This document shows positions 26,392-33,466 of a stretch of DNA of 64,000 bases, piece after piece. The notes under the pieces are model-generated. The model had not been told where the DNA came from. It searched no databases and worked only from the letters and a program-made list of their open reading frames with translations. The DNA lies in the NCBI GenBank assembly GCA_014650415.1, contig BMUX01000005.1, positions 62,001 through 126,000 of the forward strand. The letters run 5' to 3'. The stretch is from Streptomyces spiroverticillatus (GTDB lineage: Bacteria; Actinomycetota; Actinomycetes; Streptomycetales; Streptomycetaceae). The translations under genes and the position numbers were made by a program. Each line of letters opens with the position of its first letter. Position 1 is the stretch's first letter.

Positions 26392-27597
26392 TCACCCCGT
26401 GGCAGGTACCACGACGCCCGCACGCAGCAGTCGTACGACCAGGTCCTGCCCGAGATCGCCGGTGGTGTGCTCCCCGCCGTCGAGCAGCCGCCGCACCTGC
26501 TCCGCCTCCGCCTCGGCGAGGTCCAGCCAGCCGACCCGGGTGCTGAGCCGGCTGCCCTCCAGCCGTGCCGCCAGCGCCTCCCGCAGTCGTACCGGAGTGT
26601 CGGCGGTGACCCCTTCGAGGGCCGCCAGCTGGGCCAGCGGTCCCATCGGCTCAGGGCGGCCCTGGGCCCTGCGGGCGCGGTGGAAGCGCGGGACGGGGTC
26701 GCTCGCGGTGAGCGCCGCCGCAAGCCGCTCCCGTACGAATGCGAGGTCGTCGTCCGGGGCGTCCACGCCCAGCGGCAGCGAGGCGCGCATGGCGGGGTCG
26801 TCGCGCAGCAGCGCCAGCGCGGACTGGACGAGCTGCTCGGCCAGGGCGTGGCGGGTCCAGTTGTGCACGCCGAGGGTGAGGTGGACGGAGACCTCGCCCT
26901 GGGCCTCGGCCGCGTGCAGCCAGCCCCGGGGGAGGTAGAGGACGTCGCCGGGCTCCAGCAGGGTGTCGATGACCGGTTCGCCCTTCGCCGCTTCGGCGAC
27001 GGCGGCCCGGTGGTCGGTCCAGGGCTGGTCGCGGAGGGGGTCCGGGTGGACGGGTGCGTGAATGACCCAGCGCTTGGTGCCGGCGATCTGGAGCACGAAG
27101 ACGTCGTGGACGTCGTAGTGGGCGTCGAAGCCGCGGTTCTGGGGCGGGGTGACGTAGGCGTTGGCCTGGACCGGGTGGCCGAGGTCGGTGCTGAGGGCGG
27201 AGGTGAAGTCGGTGAGGGGCTGCCAGGTGCGTTGCAGGGCCTGGAGGACGAGGGTGGCGCCGTCGGCGAAGGCCCGCCACAGGGCGGTGTCGTCGAGCTG
27301 GTCGGTGATGGTGGCCCCGACGCCTCCGGAACTCGTGAAGGACGCCTCCGGGAGTGTGGTGCCGTTCTTGGCGACGCGCAGGAAGGGCGTCCGCAGTCCG
27401 CGCCGGGCGATCAGCTCGTCCACGGCGCCGGGCGAGAACAGGTCGGAGAAGTCGCTCGCCGCGCGGGTCAGGAGCGGGGTGCGGGCCCAGACGTCACGGG
27501 CGAATTCCTCCCGGCCGAGGCGGGTGAGACGCGACTCCAGGACACCGCGGCCGTGGTCGGCGGCGGTGTCCTGGAGGTCGAGGGAGCCGACACTCAA
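26392..27597 (-). CDS. JmjC/cupin ribosomal-oxygenase-like Fe(II)/2-oxoglutarate hydroxylase
   Basis: 401 residues. The JmjC barrel contains the iron triad His160 and Asp162 (FDAHYDVHDVFVLQI) and His228 (LPRGWLHAAEA), and Lys175 in GTKRW, a likely 2-oxoglutarate contact. The QANAYVTPPQNRGF segment just before the HxD motif is shared with YcfD, MINA53 and NO66, enzymes that hydroxylate Arg or His in ribosomal proteins; the C-terminal winged-helix-like tail also fits. The start is TTG, overlapping the stop of the repeat-protein gene as TTGA, so its translation should depend on that gene. The repeat protein is therefore a strong candidate substrate: each repeat holds one histidine. Confidence 0.88.
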   Translation of the reverse strand: MSVGSLDLQDTAADHGRGVLESRLTRLGREEFARDVWARTPLLTRAASDFSDLFSPGAVDELIARRGLRTPFLRVAKNGTTLPEASFTSSGGVGATITDQLDDTALWRAFADGATLVLQALQRTWQPLTDFTSALSTDLGHPVQANAYVTPPQNRGFDAHYDVHDVFVLQIAGTKRWVIHAPVHPDPLRDQPWTDHRAAVAEAAKGEPVIDTLLEPGDVLYLPRGWLHAAEAQGEVSVHLTLGVHNWTRHALAEQLVQSALALLRDDPAMRASLPLGVDAPDDDLAFVRERLAAALTASDPVPRFHRARRAQGRPEPMGPLAQLAALEGVTADTPVRLREALAARLEGSRLSTRVGWLDLAEAEAEQVRRLLDGGEHTTGDLGQDLVVRLLRAGVVVPATG

Positions 27598-27977
27598 TGT
27601 GCGCCGCCGTCCGCACCGCCGTCGTGCACGCCGGGCGTCCCGGCCGCACCACCGTCGGCCGGACCCTCGGCACCGCCATCGGCACCGCCGTCATGGACGC
27701 CCGGGGTGCCTGCCGCGCCACCGTCGGCCGGACCCTCCGCACCGCCGTCGGCACCGCCGTCATGGACGCCGGGGGTGCCTGCCGCTCCGCCGTCGGCCGG
27801 GCCTTCGGCACCCCCGTCCGCACCGCCGTCGTGCACGCCCGGGGTACCGGCTGCCCCGCCGTCCGCCGGACCCTCCGCGCCACCGTCGGCACCGCCGTCA
27901 TGGACGCCGGGGGTACCTGCCGCTCCGCCGTCGGCCGGGCCTTCCGTCTGGGTCGGGTCCTGCTCGGGGTGAGTCAT
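27594..27977 (-). CDS. Repetitive 127-residue protein: candidate multi-core modified peptide precursor
   Basis: The ATG at 27977 has an excellent ribosome site (AGGAGG, 5 bases away). After an 11-residue leader (MTHPEQDPTQT) come five copies of a 23-residue unit that starts EGPADGG, contains TPGVHDGG and ends ADGGA, then a final His and stop. All five copies are identical in protein sequence. There are no Cys, Lys, Arg or aromatic residues, and no signal peptide. Composition is Gly/Asp/Ala with one His per unit. The stop overlaps the TTG start of the JmjC hydroxylase. A short leader, repeated cores and a coupled modifying enzyme are the usual signs of a multi-core RiPP precursor or of a repetitive hydroxylated protein. 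I know of no named family. Confidence 0.8.
   Translation of the reverse strand: MTHPEQDPTQTEGPADGGAAGTPGVHDGGADGGAEGPADGGAAGTPGVHDGGADGGAEGPADGGAAGTPGVHDGGADGGAEGPADGGAAGTPGVHDGGADGGAEGPADGGAAGTPGVHDGGADGGAH
27600..27944. repeat. Five 69-base tandem repeats coding identical 23-residue units
   Basis: Copies at 27876-27944, 27807-27875, 27738-27806, 27669-27737 and 27600-27668 (order of translation). The DNA copies differ only at synonymous positions, for example GTC CAT versus GTG CAC for the Val-His pair and GCG, GCA or GCC for alanine. Confidence 0.95.
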
Positions 27978-28162
27978 GCTTCCTCCTGCGAGTCGGGTGT
28001 GGCCGCTGAGGCTGGTGAACGCCCTTGCGCGGCTCCCAGTACCCCTCAAAAGCTCACCCACTCGTGCCCCACCGGCAACCGGAGCCCGCAGGGCCCAATC
28101 CGGAGGATCACCCCGGCCCGCTCAGCCCGTCCTCGACCGTACTCAGCCGTCCTCGGCCGTCC

Positions 28163-28498
28163 TCAGCCGTGGAACTCGACGCGGTCGATCAGCCCTTCGC
28201 GCACCCGGTAGACCACCAGCACGCGGACCGGCTCGTCGCGCAGGCCGTGGGCGATCTCGTGGTCGACGACCCAGTCGCCCTCGGTGAGCCGCCCGGAGAT
28301 CTCCGCCCGGCAGCGCCCCTCGGCGAAGACGGCGGTGTACGCCTCCCGCAGTTCCTGGCGCCCCCTCAGCTCGCTGCCGTCGCGGCGATGGATCACCACT
28401 TCCTCGGCGTAGGTGGCGGTGAAGGCGTCGATGTCGTGGGAGTTGTAGGCGGCAAGCTGCCGGTCGACCACTGCGCTGGGTGCGTTCATGCCGCTCAT
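28163..28498 (-). CDS. SnoaL-like / NTF2-fold small protein
   Basis: 111 residues from MSGMNAPSAV (ATG at 28498; a second ATG at 28489). The NTF2-like cone fold is suggested by VVDRQLAAYNSHDIDAFTAT, YAEEVVIHRRDGSELRGRQE and GDWVVDHEIAHGL with RVLVVYRVREGLIDRVEFHG. Such SnoaL-like proteins include ketosteroid-isomerase-like enzymes and many of unknown role. It lies upstream of the repeat-peptide operon on the same strand, with about 185 bases between, so it is probably separate. No ribosome site is convincing. Confidence 0.8.
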   Translation of the reverse strand: MSGMNAPSAVVDRQLAAYNSHDIDAFTATYAEEVVIHRRDGSELRGRQELREAYTAVFAEGRCRAEISGRLTEGDWVVDHEIAHGLRDEPVRVLVVYRVREGLIDRVEFHG

Positions 28499-28530
28499 TC
28501 TCGTGGCCCGCGGAGCGGCGGCGGCAGGCG

Positions 28531-28570
28531 GGGGCCGGAGGGGGCCGGAGGGGGCCGGAGGGGGCCGGAG
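28531..28570. repeat. 10-base tandem repeat, four exact copies
   Basis: GGGGCCGGAG repeated four times without change between the SnoaL-like start and the end of the small secreted-protein gene. No coding role is seen. Confidence 0.95.
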
Positions 28571-28640
28571 GGCCTCCGGCGGCTCCGTGCGGCGGAGCGC
28601 GGGCTGCGGCTCAGGACGGCCCCAGCCCGCCCGGCCGTCC

Positions 28641-28835
28641 TCAGGCCTTGATGACCTCGACCTTCTTGTCACCGGCGGTCGCCTGGACCGTCGGCTTCAC
28701 CGTTCCCGTCTCCCGGTCGCTCGCGGTGGAGGCGTCGCTCGCGGAGGGGCTGACCGCGAGGGCGATACCGGCGGCCGCCAGGGCGGCGACGACGGTGGCG
28801 GCGGCGATGTTCTTCATGGGCTTCATGGGCTTCAT
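28641..28835 (-). CDS. 64-residue secreted or membrane-anchored small protein
   Basis: The first ATG (28835) has GGAGG 6 bases upstream. The protein begins MKPMKPMKN (a 9-base tandem repeat in the DNA gives the MKP repeats), followed by one hydrophobic segment (about 9-29, IAAATVVAALAAAGIALAVS) and a polar tail ending DKKVEVIKA. It could be a signal-anchored or cleaved exported peptide. It is divergent from the Lrp gene, with 162 bases between. No family recognised. Confidence 0.65.
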   Translation of the reverse strand: MKPMKPMKNIAAATVVAALAAAGIALAVSPSASDASTASDRETGTVKPTVQATAGDKKVEVIKA

Positions 28836-28984
28836 GGGTTTCCTCCCGAAGATGGTGGCACGTGGTGAAGGTGTGGTGAATCTATCGCGCAACTGCCCGA
28901 CAGGGAACGGGTGTTGGATCACCACCCGAAGCGGCCGGGAACCGGCGACGTCGGCAGCCCCCGGAGCACCGGAAAGGCCGGGGT

Positions 28985-28990
28985 TAGGGT
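28985..28990 (+). promoter_or_regulatory. Candidate -10 box for a leaderless Lrp transcript
   Basis: TAGGGT lies 7 bases before the GTG start of the Lrp gene, and there is no Shine-Dalgarno sequence. A TAnnnT box at this distance is the common pattern of leaderless actinobacterial mRNAs. Confidence 0.4.
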
Positions 28991-28997
28991 GGCTGGC

Positions 28998-29999
28998 GTG
29001 AATGCGCTGGGTGGAAGCCTCGATGACCTGGACCGCCGTATCGTCGCCGCGTTGCAGGTGGACGGGCGGGCTTCCTGGCGGCGGATCGCCCAGGCCCTCG
29101 ACGAGCCGGAGCGGACGGTGGCCCGGCGCGGCACACAGCTGCTGGGCAGCGGGCAGGTGACGGTCGCGGGTCTGGTGCCGCGCGGGGAGACCGTGATCGT
29201 ACGACTGTCGTGTCGTCCCGAGTCCGTGCGCGAGGCGGCGGTGGCGGTGGCCCGGCGGGAGGACACGGTGTTCGGTTACGCGCTGGCCGGGCCGGTGGAC
29301 TGCGTGGCCGAGGTGCAGTGCCCGCCGGAGCAGTTGTCGCGGTTCATGCTGGAGGAGGTGCCGGGCGTCCCCGGCCTCGTATCGAGTCAGGTGTCGCCCG
29401 TACTGCGCTACTTCCGTACGGTGCACGACTGGCGGCCGGGAATCCTGGGCGCGGACGAGACGGCGGCACTGGACCGGTTCCCGTCGGCGGCCGAGGGCGT
29501 GGGGGTTCCGGACGTCGAGATCGGCCCCGAGGAGCGGGCGATCCTGCGGGCCCTCGCGGTCGACGGGCGCCGCACGCACGAGGAGTTGGCGGCGGTCGCG
29601 GGCGTGTCGGAGGCGACGGCCCGTCGGCGGGTGGAGGCGCTGTCGCGTTCGGGGATGGTGAACATCCGGGCGTCGGTGGAGCCCGCGCTGCTCGGGCTGC
29701 CGGTCGAGGCGATGCTGTGGATCAGGACGCGTCCCGACGAAGTGGAGGCGGTGGGGCGCCTGTTGGCGAAGTCGCCGCTGGTGCGGTACGCGGCGGTGGT
29801 GATGGGTGAGCACCAGCTGCTGGTCGACGTCACGCACCCGTCGCGGGAGGCGTTGTACGAGTACCTCACCACGGCCCCCTGGGTGAGCCGGGTCGAGGCG
29901 GTGCAGTCGCACCTCGTGGTCGAGGCCTTCAAGCGCAGCGCGATGCCGACTCCGCTGCTGCGGGAGCTGCTGGCCGCCCGGGGCGCGGCGAAGGACTGA
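28998..29999 (+). CDS. Lrp/AsnC family regulator with duplicated halves
   Basis: 333 residues, about twice the usual Lrp length. The first AsnC-type helix-turn-helix (about 7-55; LDDLDRRIVAALQVDGRASW) is followed by a RAM-like domain, then a second helix-turn-helix (about 178-225; IGPEERAILRALAVDGRRTH) and a second RAM-like domain (about 230-320). Tandem Lrp proteins of this size are common in Streptomyces and usually control a neighbouring amino-acid or organic-acid gene. Immediately downstream, past a terminator, lie the amidase/malonate genes, its most likely target. The start is set by alignment to the HTH and by the leaderless -10 box. Confidence 0.9.
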   Translation: MNALGGSLDDLDRRIVAALQVDGRASWRRIAQALDEPERTVARRGTQLLGSGQVTVAGLVPRGETVIVRLSCRPESVREAAVAVARREDTVFGYALAGPVDCVAEVQCPPEQLSRFMLEEVPGVPGLVSSQVSPVLRYFRTVHDWRPGILGADETAALDRFPSAAEGVGVPDVEIGPEERAILRALAVDGRRTHEELAAVAGVSEATARRRVEALSRSGMVNIRASVEPALLGLPVEAMLWIRTRPDEVEAVGRLLAKSPLVRYAAVVMGEHQLLVDVTHPSREALYEYLTTAPWVSRVEAVQSHLVVEAFKRSAMPTPLLRELLAARGAAKD

Positions 30000-30030
30000 C
30001 GTAGAGGACTGACGCACCGGAGGAGAAGCC

Positions 30031-30070
30031 AACCGGGCGGCGGCCGTGCATCGGCCGCCGCCCGGTTTTT
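30031..30070 (+). terminator. Rho-independent terminator of the Lrp gene
   Basis: AACCGGGCGGCGGCCG pairs perfectly with CGGCCGCCGCCCGGTT (16 pairs, loop TGCAT) and is followed by further T residues. The clearest intrinsic terminator in the window. Confidence 0.95.
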
Positions 30071-30157
30071 CGGCGTTCCCGGACCCCCGGCCGCAGGGAG
30101 TCCGCAATCGGCACAGCCACGAGCACAGTGGCCAGAAAATTCACCATCGCCAATCCA

Positions 30158-30187
30158 TTGACTGTTTTCGTCAGTCGGTCGCAGGAT
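30158..30187 (+). promoter_or_regulatory. Candidate promoter of the amidase/malonate operon
   Basis: TTGACT, 18 bases, CAGGAT, with the amidase ATG 31 bases further on. The -35 box is followed by a small dyad, ACTG TTTTCGT CAGT, which may be a regulator site. Confidence 0.45.
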
Positions 30188-30218
30188 GGGGCCACCCCGA
30201 CCCCGCACAAGGACGGTT

Positions 30219-31643
30219 ATGACCGACGACGACCTCTGCCACTCCGACGCCACCGATCTGGCCGCCCGCATCCGCCGCCGCGAGCTGTCCGCCCGCGAGG
30301 TCGTCCGGGCCCACCTGGACCGGATCGACCGGGTGAACCCCGCGATCAACGCCGTGGTAACCCTCGACCCCGAGGGCGCCCTGGCCGCCGCCGCTGCCGC
30401 CGACGAGCACCTGGCGCGCGGCGGGGAGGCCGGGCCGCTGCACGGGCTGCCGATCGCGTTCAAGGACACCCACCTGACCCGGGGCATGCGCACCACCCAC
30501 GGCTCGCCGCTGCACGCCACCGACGTGCCCGACCACGACGAGCTGCTGGTCGAGCGGATCCGGGCCGCCGGTGCGATCCGTATCGGCAAGACCAACGTCC
30601 CGGAGTTCGCGGCCGGTTCGCACACGTACAACCCGGTCTTCGGCACCACCCGCAACCCGTACGACCCCACTCGCTCGGCCGGCGGCAGCAGCGGCGGTGC
30701 GGCGGCCGCCCTCGCCGCCGGGCTCCAGCCCCTCGCGGACGGCAGCGACATGGGCGGCTCGCTGCGCAACCCCGCGTCCTTCTGCAACGTCGTCGGGCTG
30801 CGCCCCACCCCCGGGCGGGTGCCGACGGAGACCGGCTCCAACCTCTGGGACACCCTGGCCGTGGCCGGGCCCATGGGGCGCACGGTCGCCGACACGGCCC
30901 TGCTGCTGTCGGTGATGGCGGGCCCCGATCCACGCTCCCCGATCAGCCTGGAGGAGCCCGGTTCGGCGTTCCGTACGGTACGCGAGCGCGACCTCACCGG
31001 GCTGCGCGTCGCCTGGGCGCCGGACCTGGGCGGCCGGGTGCCGGTCGACCCCGAGGTCCTGGCGGTCCTCGCGCCGCAGCTCAGGGTCTTCGAGGAGCTG
31101 GGCTGCCGCATCGAGGAGGCCTGCCCCGAACTGGACGCCGCCGAGGACGTGTTCCGCACCCTGCGCGCCCACGAGTTCGCGCTCGGCCTCGGCGACACGC
31201 TCGACGCGTCGCGCGACGCCCTCAAGGCGAGCATCGTCTGGAACGTCGAGGAGGGCCGCCGCCTCACCGGCCCCGACCTCGCCCGCGCCACCGCCGCGCA
31301 CAGCCGCCTGCACCTTGCGGCGGTGGACTTCTTCTCCCGGTACGACGTGCTGCTGGCCCCGGTCAGTCAAGTCGCCCCGTTCGACGCCGAGTTGGAGTAC
31401 CCCCAGGTCATCGCGGGGCAGGCCCAGCACACGTATCTGGACTGGATGCGTTCCGCGTACTTCGTCTCGGTGCTGGGTGCTCCGGCGCTCAGCGTGCCCG
31501 CCGGGTTCACACCCGAGGGGCTGCCCGTCGGCATGCAGATCGTCGGCGCACCGCGCGCCGAGCGCACGCTGCTGGAGGTCGGCGCTGCGTACGAGGCGGC
31601 CACCGGCCACGGGCTGCGCAGGCCCGGCCTTCCTGTCGCCTGA
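30219..31643 (+). CDS. Amidase-signature hydrolase, candidate malonamidase
   Basis: 474 residues; ATG with AAGGA 5 bases upstream. The Ser-cisSer-Lys triad is complete: Lys82 in PIAFKDTHL, cis-Ser157 in AGGSSGGAAAA and Ser181 in SDMGGSLRNP. The 24-residue spacing between the two serines equals that of Bradyrhizobium malonamidase E2 (Ser131, Ser155). The gene is followed by a DUF3311/symporter pair and by malonyl-CoA decarboxylase and synthetase genes, so cleavage of malonamide or malonamate to malonate is the best guess. Other amides are possible, since amidase-signature enzymes are broad. The 3' end is tandemly duplicated (see repeat). Confidence 0.88.
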   Translation: MTDDDLCHSDATDLAARIRRRELSAREVVRAHLDRIDRVNPAINAVVTLDPEGALAAAAAADEHLARGGEAGPLHGLPIAFKDTHLTRGMRTTHGSPLHATDVPDHDELLVERIRAAGAIRIGKTNVPEFAAGSHTYNPVFGTTRNPYDPTRSAGGSSGGAAAALAAGLQPLADGSDMGGSLRNPASFCNVVGLRPTPGRVPTETGSNLWDTLAVAGPMGRTVADTALLLSVMAGPDPRSPISLEEPGSAFRTVRERDLTGLRVAWAPDLGGRVPVDPEVLAVLAPQLRVFEELGCRIEEACPELDAAEDVFRTLRAHEFALGLGDTLDASRDALKASIVWNVEEGRRLTGPDLARATAAHSRLHLAAVDFFSRYDVLLAPVSQVAPFDAELEYPQVIAGQAQHTYLDWMRSAYFVSVLGAPALSVPAGFTPEGLPVGMQIVGAPRAERTLLEVGAAYEAATGHGLRRPGLPVA

Positions 31644-31683
31644 CGACGCACCCGCCTCCTGTTCGCCTGACGACGACCCCGCC
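31631..31683. repeat. 26-27-base tandem duplication of the amidase 3' end with its stop codon
   Basis: Unit 1 (31631-31656) begins TCCTGTCGCCTGACGACG and contains the amidase stop TGA; unit 2 (31657-31683) repeats it with one inserted and one lost base. Confidence 0.85.
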
Positions 31684-31707
31684 TCCTGTCCCGGGAGTTC
31701 CTTGCTC

Positions 31708-31956
31708 ATGAGTCCGCACACTTCTCGTCCGGCACGTCACTCACTGTGGGCGGCCGTGCCCGTACTGGCCTTCCTGGCCACGCCGTTCCTGCCCTTCGTC
31801 AGCGGGCCCCACCTGTGGCTGGGCCTGCCCTCGGTCCTCGTCTGGTGCGTGCTGTGGACCGCCGGAACCAGCGCCGCCCTCGCCCTGGTCGAGCACCTCG
31901 CCCACCACGGCGAACCCGAAGAGTCCGCCACGCCCACCCCGGAGGTCCCCCGATGA
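31708..31956 (+). CDS. DUF3311 small membrane protein, symporter subunit
   Basis: 82 residues with two membrane helices (about 13-32, LWAAVPVLAFLATPFLPFVS, and about 36-60). DUF3311 proteins are found almost always directly before a sodium:solute symporter and are presumed to be its small subunit. Here the stop overlaps the symporter ATG in ATGA. The ATG at 31708 has a weak site (GGGAG, 11 bases away). Confidence 0.85.
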   Translation: MSPHTSRPARHSLWAAVPVLAFLATPFLPFVSGPHLWLGLPSVLVWCVLWTAGTSAALALVEHLAHHGEPEESATPTPEVPR

Positions 31957-33395
31957 ACACCGTCATGGTGATCACCCTGCTGGGCATCGTCTCCATCGCC
32001 GTCGTCGGGATGACCGGCCGCCGCGCGAAGTCGAAGGACCTCGGCGACTGGACGGTCGGCAAACGCGGCTTCTCCTCCGTCGCCACCTGGTTCCTCCAGG
32101 CCGGCGAGTCCTTCACCACCTTCAGCTTCCTCGGGCTCGCCGGTCTGGCCTTCGGCGGCGGTGTCGCCGCCTGCTACGCCCTCGCGTACCTCGCCATCAG
32201 CATCGTCCTCCAGTACCTGACCGGCCCCCGGATCTGGCGGCTCGGCCGCGACCGCGGGTACATCACCCAGGCCGACTTCTTCGCCGACCGCTTCAACAGC
32301 CCGCTGCTCGGCAAGGTCGTCGCCGTCGTCGGTGCGGTCTTCCTCCTCCCCTACCTGCAACTCCAGATCACCGGCCTCGGCCTGATCGTCCAGCTCGCCA
32401 CCGGCAGCAAGGCGGGCGGCACCCTGAGCATGGTGCTGGCGACCGGGCTCACCGTCGCGTTCGTCCTGTGGTCCGGCATCCGGGGCCTCGCCCGCGCCGC
32501 GTACCTCAAGGACGTACTGATGGTGGTGGCCCTGCTCGCGCTGCTGATCGCCGTGCCGCTCTCCTTCGACGGCGGCGTCGGACAGCTCTTCCACGACGTC
32601 CAGGACCAGCACCCCACCCTGCTCGGCTTCCACGGGGAGTACGACACCACCTTCTTCGTCACCGCCACCGTGATCAGCGGCATCGGCGGCGGCCTGGCCA
32701 CCATGGCGCACCTGTGGCCGCCGGTCCTCTCCGCCCGCAGCCCGCAGGCCCTGCGCCGCAACTACGTCTGGCTGCCGATGTACCAGGTGGCCCTGGCCGT
32801 CCCGGTCCTGGTCGGCTTCGCGGGCATCCTGCTGCTGAGCCCCGACAGCGGCTCGCAGGAGATCCTGCTCACGCTCGCCGGGCACACCATGCCGGACTGG
32901 CTGGTCGCCGTGGTCGCGGTCGCCGCCGCCTCGGCCGCGATGGTGCCGTCCGCCGCCATCGTCATGGGCATCTCCACCCTCGTCTCGCGCAACCTGCTCC
33001 CCGCCCGCACCGAACGCTCCCGGCTGCGCGCCAACCATGTGTGCGTGGTCGTCGCGGCGGCGCTCGCACTCGTCCTCGGCCTGACCCGCCCCGACCTGCT
33101 CGGCAACCTGCTGCTGCTCACGTACGGCGGCCTCTCCCAGCTCGCCCCGGCCACCCTCGCCGCACTGGCGAAGAAGAACCTGCTGGGTACGATTCCGGCG
33201 CTGCTCGGCATCGTCACCGGCGTCGCGGTCCTGGCCTGGCTCACCTTCGGCGGAACGGACATCGGCACCTGGGACGCGGGCCTGATCGCCCTGGCGCCGA
33301 ACCTGGTGGTCACGGTGGTCGCGCAGCTCGTGGTGCGGCGGCGGACGGCCGGGGCCGAACGGGCGACCACCCGCAAGGAAGCCGTCGCGGCGTGA
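31953..33395 (+). CDS. Sodium:solute symporter (SSS family), candidate malonate uptake
   Basis: 480 residues and about 13 hydrophobic segments. The SSS features are KSKDLGDWTVGKRGFSSVAT at the N-terminus (the short cytoplasmic loop after helix 1), WFLQAGESFTTFSFLGLAGL, and AASAAMVPSAAIVMGISTLV near the sodium site. It is coupled to DUF3311 and lies between an amidase and the malonyl-CoA genes. Related pairs carry monocarboxylates such as acetate or pyruvate; context points to malonate or a malonamide-like compound. Confidence 0.85.
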   Translation: MNTVMVITLLGIVSIAVVGMTGRRAKSKDLGDWTVGKRGFSSVATWFLQAGESFTTFSFLGLAGLAFGGGVAACYALAYLAISIVLQYLTGPRIWRLGRDRGYITQADFFADRFNSPLLGKVVAVVGAVFLLPYLQLQITGLGLIVQLATGSKAGGTLSMVLATGLTVAFVLWSGIRGLARAAYLKDVLMVVALLALLIAVPLSFDGGVGQLFHDVQDQHPTLLGFHGEYDTTFFVTATVISGIGGGLATMAHLWPPVLSARSPQALRRNYVWLPMYQVALAVPVLVGFAGILLLSPDSGSQEILLTLAGHTMPDWLVAVVAVAAASAAMVPSAAIVMGISTLVSRNLLPARTERSRLRANHVCVVVAAALALVLGLTRPDLLGNLLLLTYGGLSQLAPATLAALAKKNLLGTIPALLGIVTGVAVLAWLTFGGTDIGTWDAGLIALAPNLVVTVVAQLVVRRRTAGAERATTRKEAVAA

Positions 33396-33466
33396 CGAAG
33401 GACCGGGGGCGGTACGGAGACCCGTACCGCCCCCGGCGCGGACAGACAAGGGAAAGGCGCAGGACA

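Noticed and set aside
27594..27977. The 69-base repeats as a CRISPR array or other non-coding array
   Set aside because: No spacers; repeats are contiguous, in frame, with a strong ribosome site and only synonymous differences.
27597..28211. Plus-strand open frame across the repeats (TAVVHAGRPG-like repeats)
   Set aside because: Shadow of the repeat protein: the plus frame changes residues from copy to copy, while the minus frame is identical in all five.
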